This document shows positions 1 through 6,964 of a stretch of DNA of 64,000 nucleotides, one piece after another. The notes beneath the pieces are model-generated. The model did no database searches and had not been told where the DNA came from. It worked only from the letters and a program-made list of their open reading frames with translations. The stretch's first letter is position 1, and each line of letters begins with the position of its first letter. A program made the position numbers and the translations under genes. Source of the DNA: CALUVN01 sp944323595 (GTDB taxonomy: Bacteria; Cyanobacteriota; Vampirovibrionia; Gastranaerophilales; Gastranaerophilaceae); NCBI GenBank assembly GCA_963931255.1, contig OZ006972.1, forward strand, positions 1,922,001 through 1,986,000, in the 5' to 3' direction.

Positions 1-621
1 TTTGTCGCTGAGTTTATAGGTAACATAATTAGTATCAAAATATATACCTTTGTATTTTTTTAACATAATTTTGATTACCATATCAAACTCTGCCATAATT
101 TTATATTTTTCGTCAAAGTAGTTTTCTTTTTCAAGCATAGATTTTCTGAAAAACATTGCCTGTCTTGCACATGGCATTACCTGAAAACAGTTGAACATTG
201 ACGGTACAAAAAGGAATGTAAACCCCTCTGGGTGTCTGCAGTATGCAGGTGCAAATGTAAAATCAGCGTTTTCCGCTTCCAGAATATTCACAATGTCATA
301 AATTGAAGTTATGTCGTGGATAAAATCATCGCAGCTCAGAAACGTTACATATTTCCCTTTTGCTCTCATTATCCCTTTATTAAGCGCATTGTACTTTCCT
401 GTATCTTTTTCCGAATAGAAATTCAGGTATTCTTTATTTTTCAAATCCTTTAAAAGTTCGACGGTATCATCATCCGAACCTCCGTCTATTACCAGAAATT
501 CAATATTAGGATATGTTTGCAGCTCCAATAGAGAGAGCAGCAGGTTAAAATCATCTATTTTGTCATTCTCTACTAAATTTTTTACCGGTGTAATTACCGA
601 TACTAAAGGTTGGTCATCCAT
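1..621 (-). CDS. Family 2 glycosyltransferase, C-terminus cut by window edge
   Basis: The protein starts with MDDQPLVSVITPVKNL and carries VIDGGSDDDTVELL, the nucleotide-sugar binding start of GT-A family 2 glycosyltransferases. It continues with KYNALNKGI and FLSCDDF, where the acidic pair is the expected metal/sugar-nucleotide site. The 207 visible codons stay open to the window edge, so the C-terminus is missing. The ATG is preceded by GGAGAA at normal spacing. The gene lies 30 bases after dacB on the same strand and is probably the last visible member of the DUF374-nitrilase-dacB operon. Sugar substrate and acceptor cannot be told; a role in cell-surface glycan synthesis is inferred from the family and neighbours. 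Confidence 0.85.
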   Translation of the reverse strand, partial: MDDQPLVSVITPVKNLVENDKIDDFNLLLSLLELQTYPNIEFLVIDGGSDDDTVELLKDLKNKEYLNFYSEKDTGKYNALNKGIMRAKGKYVTFLSCDDFIHDITSIYDIVNILEAENADFTFAPAYCRHPEGFTFLFVPSMFNCFQVMPCARQAMFFRKSMLEKENYFDEKYKIMAEFDMVIKIMLKKYKGIYFDTNYVTYKLSDK

Positions 622-651
622 AGCTTCTCCGTTTTTCAAAATTATAGCATA

Positions 652-2004
652 TTAGTAATTATTATACAATGCCCGCAGAATGTATTCTTCAAGCATTTTT
701 TTATCTGAAGCTTTTGATTTTGCATCATTAATCATGATGTTAAAAGCGTAAGTTTTGCCGGACTTTGCTGTGAGATATCCTGTGATTGCGCTAATATCAG
801 CGAGAGTTCCGGTTTTTGCTCTCAGGTTATCTTTAAAATAGAGCATTCTGTTTGCCAGTGTGCCTTCGTTAGAAGTCGGAAGAGATGTTTTGTATTCGGC
901 AAAGTCATTAGTGGCTGCTAATTTTACCATAAAGCCGGTCATAAAGTCTGACGTCATAAGATTGTTTTTTGAAACTCCGCTTCCATCGACAATTTTTATA
1001 TCAGAAGTGTTCAGACCATTGTTTTTGCAATATGCATTAAACATTTGTACTGCATTTTCAATACTGCCTGTTGAACCTGTATATTTACCGCCGGCAAGCT
1101 TAAATACTGTTTCCGCAATCATATTGTTGCTGTTTTTTAAAACAGCTGTCTGCGCCTGAGATATCGGATGTTTAATTTCTTCTATTGTTGTTATATCTCT
1201 TGTTGGAACACGGCGTTGCGCAATTGCATCATAATAATCAATTTTTTCGCTTCTTAATGCATTTTCAAGCCGCATTCCAAAGTAGCGTTTAGGATAATTC
1301 ACCGGAATTTTTTTTGTAATTTGGCTTTTAACCGTCCCCTCAACTGTTATGATGTCCGGAGATATGTAATTTTTTCTTGAAAGTTTTATATTATTTTCGT
1401 TTCCTGTAGTTGCATAATTCATAAAAGTAGTCGGGTAGAAAACTTTCATTGAAATTTGTGCAGGTTCATTCAGGGTTGTAGGACTTATTACAACATCAAG
1501 CAGATTTGAATCTATGTTGTAAGAACTGAACTTAGGCATAAGCGGATTTAAATCATCATCCCATTGCCAGCCCTCTCCCCATTCATTTGTATCAAGAATC
1601 ATATCGTCAATATAAATGGCTTTGGGCTCAATAATATTTTTTAGTCTTGCTGATTCAAAGAGTTTATTAAGCTCTTTGGCAGTGAGATAAGGATCTGCGC
1701 CTAATTTAAGATAAAGTTCATTATTCAAGCCTTTATATAAGCCTGTAGTAAATTCATAATTTTTGCCGAGCGTATTCAGTGCAGAGGTAAAAGTTACTAA
1801 TTTTAAAGTAGATGCCGGCGGCGTAGGTGTTTTGGCGTTAAGTTCATATACAGTTGCGCCTGTAGAAACATCCTTTATTGAAATTGATATTGCACTTTTA
1901 TTTATGCCGGAATCGGCTATCGCTTTGTTTATAGTATTGCCAAATGCCTGACCGGTAAATGTTGTCACAATTAACAATAAAATTGTAAGAATTATTTTAC
2001 GCAT
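652..2004 (-). CDS. dacB: D-alanyl-D-alanine carboxypeptidase/endopeptidase (PBP4 type, family S13)
   Basis: This penicillin-binding protein trims D-Ala or cuts peptide cross-links in periplasmic peptidoglycan. Residues 1-22 form a signal peptide. The three penicillin-binding motifs are visible in order: S65-T-L-K68, an SNN motif in LKNSNNMIAE at about residue 310, and KTG in RAKTGTL near residue 410. The wide gap between the first two motifs is typical of the S13 family, as is the length of 450 residues. The start overlaps the end of the upstream nitrilase gene by 13 bases, which indicates co-transcription. Confidence 0.93.
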   Translation of the reverse strand: MRKIILTILLLIVTTFTGQAFGNTINKAIADSGINKSAISISIKDVSTGATVYELNAKTPTPPASTLKLVTFTSALNTLGKNYEFTTGLYKGLNNELYLKLGADPYLTAKELNKLFESARLKNIIEPKAIYIDDMILDTNEWGEGWQWDDDLNPLMPKFSSYNIDSNLLDVVISPTTLNEPAQISMKVFYPTTFMNYATTGNENNIKLSRKNYISPDIITVEGTVKSQITKKIPVNYPKRYFGMRLENALRSEKIDYYDAIAQRRVPTRDITTIEEIKHPISQAQTAVLKNSNNMIAETVFKLAGGKYTGSTGSIENAVQMFNAYCKNNGLNTSDIKIVDGSGVSKNNLMTSDFMTGFMVKLAATNDFAEYKTSLPTSNEGTLANRMLYFKDNLRAKTGTLADISAITGYLTAKSGKTYAFNIMINDAKSKASDKKMLEEYILRALYNNY

Positions 2005-2828
2005 AAACTTTTTACCTCATAATTTTCTTTTATATCGTTTAAAATTGTACATTTTTCTCTGAATTCGTACATCTCATTCAAATTAATTTCTGCAAACATT
2101 ATACCTTCTCTCTGGTCTTTAATCTCAGAAATTATATTTCCGTTGTAGTCTATAATTCTTGAATGTCCGATGTTGAATTCATTATCTTCAATCGGGCCAG
2201 ATTGGGTTAGGGCAACCATATAAGTTTGATTTTCTATCGCACGGGAGCGAGTCATCATCTCCCACGGAATAGGTTTTGAAAGCCCCCATGCAGCCATATT
2301 CACCAGCAGATCCGCGCCGGCTTTCCTGTATGCTCTGTAAATTTCCGGAAATCTTATGTCAAAACATATTGTAAGCCCGATATTTATTCCCTCAAGATTA
2401 ACCATAACAGGATTAGTGCCTGCTGTAATATATTTCCCCTCATCGCAGCCATAGTATGAAAACAGATGATTTTTTTCATAAGTAGCAAGGAGTTTCCCGT
2501 TTCTGTCAATAACCGGACAGCTGTTATAGAGTAAATTATTTTTCTTTAGAATAATACTGCCCCCGAGAATATTTATATTATGTTCTTTCGCGATATTTTT
2601 TAGTAAACTTATTGATGCGGCTTTATCTATATCTTCAGCACATTCTGTAAAATGTCTGCAAGCCCAGCCGCAAGTCCAGACTTCCGGCAGTATTAAAATA
2701 TCGGCATCGTCTGAAAGTTCGGCGCTGACTATTTTGTTAATTTTATCACAGTTTTTTTCTATATCCCCAATCGCAGAATTCATCTGAAGAGCTGCAATTT
2801 TTATTTTTTGTTTTTTCTCTTCTTCCAT
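1992..2828 (-). CDS. Carbon-nitrogen hydrolase (nitrilase superfamily), omega-amidase-like
   Basis: The protein hydrolyses a C-N bond in a small amide. The nitrilase-fold catalytic triad is complete: E49 in LPEVWTCG, K119 in YEKNHLF and C155 in GLTICFDIRFPE. At 278 residues without a signal peptide it is a cytoplasmic stand-alone branch enzyme. The closest known group by motif is omega-amidase/YafV-like (2-oxoglutaramate or related substrates), but substrate choice cannot be read from the motifs. Its start overlaps the end of the DUF374 gene by 28 bases and its end overlaps dacB, so the three are translationally linked. The link with envelope genes is unexplained. Confidence 0.85.
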   Translation of the reverse strand: MEEEKKQKIKIAALQMNSAIGDIEKNCDKINKIVSAELSDDADILILPEVWTCGWACRHFTECAEDIDKAASISLLKNIAKEHNINILGGSIILKKNNLLYNSCPVIDRNGKLLATYEKNHLFSYYGCDEGKYITAGTNPVMVNLEGINIGLTICFDIRFPEIYRAYRKAGADLLVNMAAWGLSKPIPWEMMTRSRAIENQTYMVALTQSGPIEDNEFNIGHSRIIDYNGNIISEIKDQREGIMFAEINLNEMYEFREKCTILNDIKENYEVKSLCVK

Positions 2829-3493
2829 AGTTTATTTTTCTTTGCCTCTTTATATACATCAGGAATCCGGGTTTCCAAATCAATTAAAGATGCTCGGATT
2901 TTTTCTTTTATTTCTTTGTCGTATTCGTCATCAGTTCTGTTGGGATCAACATAAATCGGATCGCCATACAGGTTAACGATTTCGCAGTGCCCGAGAGGTG
3001 TACTCATTCTATCCCACCCCGGAAGTTTTACGAAATTTATTTGCGGTGAATACCATACAACAGGAACTATTGGTACATTGGCAAGTTTTGCAATTTTGAT
3101 TATGCCGTTTTTGACTTTCCTTAGTGGACCTCTTGGCCCGTCAACTGTAATTGCACCGCATTCACCTGCTTTTAATCTTTCAACCATTTGTATTGTTCCG
3201 CTTATACAACCTTTTCTGTTTGAAGATCCGCGAACTGTCTTAAATCCCATTTTTTCTACGACACGCGCTATGATTTCCCCGTCATCAGAATTGCTTATCA
3301 TTATACTTAAATGGGCTTTATCTTCTATTCCATATACACAAAATTGATGCATGTGCCAAAGCGCATATATACATGGTTTTAATTCTTTATTATTAATTTC
3401 AACTATATGCGTGAAAAATTCTTGAATATGCATAATTCCATATGCTATATCAGATAAAGTTGATTTATTTTCTTTGTTTGAAAGCCGTACCAT
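2801..3493 (-). CDS. DUF374 lysophospholipid-acyltransferase-like protein
   Basis: The 230-residue protein has the DUF374 pattern: ALWHMHQF (the histidine region), a segment on moving up from one residue to the next around GEIIARVVEKMGFKTVRGSS, and ITVDGPRGPLRKVKNG. DUF374 is a relative of LpxL/PlsC-type acyltransferases; a role in acylating a lipid or lipid A-like molecule is family inference. No clear transmembrane helix is seen, so peripheral membrane association is likely. The gene heads the leftward envelope operon. It has no Shine-Dalgarno; instead an extended -10 box lies 7 bases before the ATG, so its mRNA may begin at the start codon. Confidence 0.8.
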   Translation of the reverse strand: MVRLSNKENKSTLSDIAYGIMHIQEFFTHIVEINNKELKPCIYALWHMHQFCVYGIEDKAHLSIMISNSDDGEIIARVVEKMGFKTVRGSSNRKGCISGTIQMVERLKAGECGAITVDGPRGPLRKVKNGIIKIAKLANVPIVPVVWYSPQINFVKLPGWDRMSTPLGHCEIVNLYGDPIYVDPNRTDDEYDKEIKEKIRASLIDLETRIPDVYKEAKKNKLWKKRKNKK

Positions 3494-3500
3494 AAAATTT

Positions 3501-3509
3501 ATTATACCA
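3501..3509 (-). promoter_or_regulatory. Extended -10 promoter (TGGTATAAT), probably leaderless
   Basis: On the minus strand TGG-TATAAT is followed by seven bases and then the ATG of the DUF374 gene. Transcription normally starts about seven bases after the -10 box, so the start site would fall at or next to the start codon. No good -35 box is seen, as expected for an extended -10 promoter. Confidence 0.6.
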
Positions 3510-3569
3510 TAAATATTTTGTCATGTTTGCTCAAGCATATATTTTTCAAATATCCTACATCCTGTGGAC

Positions 3570-3597
3570 TTGCACAAATTCTTTTTTACGGTATAAT
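3570..3597 (+). promoter_or_regulatory. Sigma-70-type promoter of tig
   Basis: TTGCAC and TATAAT are separated by 16 bases and sit 36 bases before the tig ATG. A second TATAAT occurs a few bases further on (3613-3618) without a clear -35 partner. Confidence 0.6.
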
Positions 3598-3633
3598 TCA
3601 GTAAGATACATGTATAATTAGAAGGATAGAAAG

Positions 3634-4965
3634 ATGAATGTTACACTAGAAAACGAAAAAGACAACGTTGTAAAAATGGATATTACCATACCTGCTAAAG
3701 ATGCTGCCGAAGCTTATAATAATGCAGTTAGAAGAATTTCACAATATATAAATGTTGATGGTTTTAGACGCGGCAAGGCTCCAAGAGCTGTTGTTGAAAG
3801 ACACGTCGGTATTGACAGAATTAAACAGGAAGCTCTTGAAGCTGTTCTTCCTGCTGTTCTTACCAAAGCTATTCAGGAAAATCAACTTGATATAATTACA
3901 CAACCTTATGTAACTTCTTTTAAATATGATGTAGGGTCTGATATGAAAGTTGTTGCAAAAGTTGAAACCAGACCGGAAGTTACTCTTGGAAGCTATAAAG
4001 GACTTACCGTAAAAGTTCAGGAAAATGAAATCCCTGAAAATGCCGTGCAAAATTCTATTGATAACCTGCTTAACCAGCATTCTACTCTTGAACTGGTTGT
4101 AGACAGAAATGTTAAAGATACTGATATTGTTACAATAGATTTTGAAGGTTTTGTCGGTTCTACCAAGGGCGAAAAAATTAAGGGCGGTGAAGGTAAAAAC
4201 TACCCGCTTGATATAGCTCATTCTAATTTTATACCTGGTTTTGCAGAGCAACTCGTTGGTAAAAAACTTAATGATAACTTTGAAATTAAGGTAACTTTCC
4301 CTGCAGATTACCATGATGAAAGTCTTAAAGGACAGGATGCTGTTTTCAAAATTAAAATTAATGAAATTAAAGAAAGAAAACTTCCTGAATTGAATGACGA
4401 ATTTGTTCAAAAAGTTTCCGCGTTTAAAACAGTTGATGAGTTAAAAGCTGATGTTGAAAGCTTTTTGAAAAATCAAAAAGAAACAAGAGATAAACATTCG
4501 GCAGAAAATGAAGTTTTCAAAACTGTAGTTGAATCTGCAAAAGTTGATATTCCTCAGGCTATGATTGACCGTGAAGCTGCTTCTTTAAAGGAAGATTATA
4601 AACAAAGATTAGCGGCTCAGGGGCTTACCTGGGAAATGGTTACAAAAAGCCAGAATGAATCAGATTTATTAAAAACTATTAGTGAAGATGCTCTTTTGAG
4701 AATAAAGAATTCTCTTGTTATTGATAAAATTGCTAAAGATGAAAATATTAAAATTGAAAAGAACGATATTGAAACTAAAATTAATGAAATCGGTGCAGCT
4801 TACAGAATGACTGCAGCTGATGTGTTAAAACAATTCGGTAAAAATCCTGAATTTGTCGCATCACTTTCTCAACAGGTGTTGAATGACAAAGTCAGAGATA
4901 TTCTTATGGCAAATAACAAAGTAGAATTTGTTCCTGCTAAAAAAGAAAAAGTTGAATCAAAATAG
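3634..4965 (+). CDS. tig: Trigger factor, ribosome-associated chaperone and prolyl isomerase
   Basis: The 443-residue length and domain order match trigger factor. The N-terminal ribosome-binding domain contains GFRRGKAPRAVVERHVG at about residues 43-60, which holds the conserved G-F-R-x-G-K-x-P ribosome-docking signature. A FKBP-type isomerase domain follows at about 155-245, with the sequence DIVTIDFEGFV. The C-terminal helical chaperone domain fills the rest. An AAGGA-type ribosome site precedes the ATG. The order tig-clpP-clpX is the widespread bacterial arrangement and couples nascent-chain folding to proteolysis. Confidence 0.97.
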   Translation: MNVTLENEKDNVVKMDITIPAKDAAEAYNNAVRRISQYINVDGFRRGKAPRAVVERHVGIDRIKQEALEAVLPAVLTKAIQENQLDIITQPYVTSFKYDVGSDMKVVAKVETRPEVTLGSYKGLTVKVQENEIPENAVQNSIDNLLNQHSTLELVVDRNVKDTDIVTIDFEGFVGSTKGEKIKGGEGKNYPLDIAHSNFIPGFAEQLVGKKLNDNFEIKVTFPADYHDESLKGQDAVFKIKINEIKERKLPELNDEFVQKVSAFKTVDELKADVESFLKNQKETRDKHSAENEVFKTVVESAKVDIPQAMIDREAASLKEDYKQRLAAQGLTWEMVTKSQNESDLLKTISEDALLRIKNSLVIDKIAKDENIKIEKNDIETKINEIGAAYRMTAADVLKQFGKNPEFVASLSQQVLNDKVRDILMANNKVEFVPAKKEKVESK

Positions 4966-4980
4966 AAAAGTAGATATAAT
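4952..4980 (+). promoter_or_regulatory. Internal promoter for clpP-clpX
   Basis: TTGAAT and TATAAT are separated by exactly 17 bases. The -35 box lies inside the last codons of tig and the -10 box just after its stop, 25 bases before the clpP ATG. This would let the protease genes be expressed independently of tig. Confidence 0.6.
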
Positions 4981-5005
4981 ATATTAAATAAGAAAGGGAA
5001 TAATC

Positions 5006-5599
5006 ATGAGTTTTGTACCTGTAGTAATTGAACAATCCAGCAGAGGAGAACGTTCGTTTGATATTTTTTCAAGATTGTTGAGAGAAAGAATTATTTTCCT
5101 CGGCACTGCTATTGATGATATGGTTGCAAACCTTATTGTTGCTCAGTTATTGTTACTGGACAGTGAAAATCCGGAAAAAGATATCATGTTATATATTAAC
5201 AGTCCTGGCGGAAGTGTTACTGCAGGTTTGGCAATTTATGATACTATGCAGCATATTAGAGCAGATGTTTCTACTATTTGTCTTGGACAAGCTGCTTCTA
5301 TGGGTGCATTTCTCCTTTCTTCAGGAGCTAAAGGGAAGAGAATGGCTCTCCCTCACTCAAGAGTTCTTATTCACCAGCCTTTAGGCGGTGCTCAAGGTCA
5401 GGCTACTGATATTGAAATTCAGGCTGCTGAAATTTTGAGATTGAAAAAGACATTGAATGAAATTTTAGCTTCTAATACCGGTCAATCTCTTAAAAAGATT
5501 GAAAAAGATACTGACAGAGATTATATTATGACTCCTGCAGAAGCTCTTGAATACGGTATGATTGACAAAGTTATTTCAAGAGATGTTATTAAAAACTAA
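5006..5599 (+). CDS. clpP: ATP-dependent Clp protease proteolytic subunit
   Basis: ClpP forms the double-ring peptidase barrel that degrades substrates unfolded by ClpX. The serine-protease triad is S98 (in GQAASMGAF), H123 (in RVLIHQP) and D172. Length is 197 residues, normal for the family. The gene has an AGAAAGGGA ribosome site. clpX follows after 27 bases, so the protease and its ATPase are made together. Confidence 0.97.
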   Translation: MSFVPVVIEQSSRGERSFDIFSRLLRERIIFLGTAIDDMVANLIVAQLLLLDSENPEKDIMLYINSPGGSVTAGLAIYDTMQHIRADVSTICLGQAASMGAFLLSSGAKGKRMALPHSRVLIHQPLGGAQGQATDIEIQAAEILRLKKTLNEILASNTGQSLKKIEKDTDRDYIMTPAEALEYGMIDKVISRDVIKN

Positions 5600-5626
5600 T
5601 ATAACTTTTTGAAAGGTAGATTACTA

Positions 5627-6934
5627 ATGCCTAAACATGATGACAGCAGATTAAAATGTTCATTTTGCGGAAAATCACAGGATCAGGTTAAAAAACTGAT
5701 TGCCGGTCCTGAGGTTTATATTTGCGATGAATGTGTTGAACTTTGTAATGAAATTCTTGATGAAGAATTTTTTGATAACAAAGAAAAAGACGGCGATATA
5801 GAAAGTCCGGAAGTTTCTGAAAAACCAATTCCGAAACCGCATGAAATCAAGGCTTATCTTGATGAATATATTGTTGGTCAAGATGATGCTAAAAAGGTTT
5901 TGGCGGTTGCTGTCTATAATCATTATAAGCGTCTTAAACATAACAAATCTGCTGACCTCAAGAATAATGTTGAAATTCAAAAGTCAAATATTCTTCTTGT
6001 CGGGCCTACAGGCAGCGGAAAGACTCTTCTTGCTCAAACACTTGCAAAGATGCTTGATGTACCGTTTGCCGTGGCTGATGCTACTACCTTGACTGAAGCC
6101 GGTTATGTCGGTGATGATGTCGAAAATATTTTACTTCGTTTATATCAAAATGCTGAATTTGATTCTGCAAAAGCTGAACGTGGTATTATATATATTGATG
6201 AAATTGATAAAATTGCCCGTAAATCAGAAAATACATCTATTACAAGAGATGTATCAGGTGAGGGTGTACAACAGGCTTTATTAAAAATGATTGAAGGTAC
6301 TGTTGCTCATGTACCTCCACAAGGTGGCAGAAAACACCCGCATCAGGAATTTATTGAAATTGATACAAGTAATATTCTATTCATTGTCGGTGGCGCTTTT
6401 GTCGGCCTCGAAAAAATTATTGAACACCGTACTGCTGATGGTTCTTCAATCGGTTTTGGCGCAAAAGCCCCGTTATCTCAAGCTGAAAAAGAAGCTAATG
6501 CTGTTAGAATGTTGAAAAAATTGCAGCCGGAAGACTTGTTAAAATTCGGTCTTATACCTGAATTTATCGGTCGTATTCCTACTTATGCGGTCTTAGATCA
6601 GCTCAATGAAAAAACATTGAAAATGATATTGACTGAGCCAAAGAATGCTGTATTGAAACAGTATAAATGTCTTCTTGATATGGATGGCGTTGATTTGGAA
6701 TTTGAACCTGAGGCTGTTGATTTGATAGCACAGGAAGCTATGAAGCGTAAAACTGGTGCACGTGCATTGAGAGCCATTGTTGAAGAAATTATGCTTGATG
6801 TTATGTACGATGTTCCATCAAAAGGTGATATGGATAAATTTGTTGTTACGGCTGATATGGTTAAAAACCGTAAAAATGCTGAACTAATTAAGCTTCCTAC
6901 AAAACACGAATCAGAACAAGAAATTAGTGCTTAG
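5627..6934 (+). CDS. clpX: Clp protease ATP-binding subunit ClpX
   Basis: ClpX is a AAA+ unfoldase that feeds tagged proteins to ClpP. The N-terminal zinc-binding domain has C11-x2-C14 and C33-x2-C36. Walker A is GPTGSGKT at 126-133, followed by Walker B IIYIDEID. An IGF loop that docks on ClpP is present as SSIGFGAK, and EFIGRIP carries the sensor region. An in-frame TTG lies six codons upstream, but the ATG used here follows a GAAAGG ribosome site at good spacing and begins with MPKHDDSRLKC, as ClpX proteins usually do. Confidence 0.97.
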   Translation: MPKHDDSRLKCSFCGKSQDQVKKLIAGPEVYICDECVELCNEILDEEFFDNKEKDGDIESPEVSEKPIPKPHEIKAYLDEYIVGQDDAKKVLAVAVYNHYKRLKHNKSADLKNNVEIQKSNILLVGPTGSGKTLLAQTLAKMLDVPFAVADATTLTEAGYVGDDVENILLRLYQNAEFDSAKAERGIIYIDEIDKIARKSENTSITRDVSGEGVQQALLKMIEGTVAHVPPQGGRKHPHQEFIEIDTSNILFIVGGAFVGLEKIIEHRTADGSSIGFGAKAPLSQAEKEANAVRMLKKLQPEDLLKFGLIPEFIGRIPTYAVLDQLNEKTLKMILTEPKNAVLKQYKCLLDMDGVDLEFEPEAVDLIAQEAMKRKTGARALRAIVEEIMLDVMYDVPSKGDMDKFVVTADMVKNRKNAELIKLPTKHESEQEISA

Positions 6935-6964
6935 CAGGAGCCTCTGTTAGCGTCAGGAGTATTT

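Noticed and set aside
3739..4410. 223-codon minus-strand frame opposite tig
   Set aside because: It is a shadow of a highly expressed-type coding region; composition (Phe/Asn/Ile-rich) and lack of a ribosome site argue against coding.
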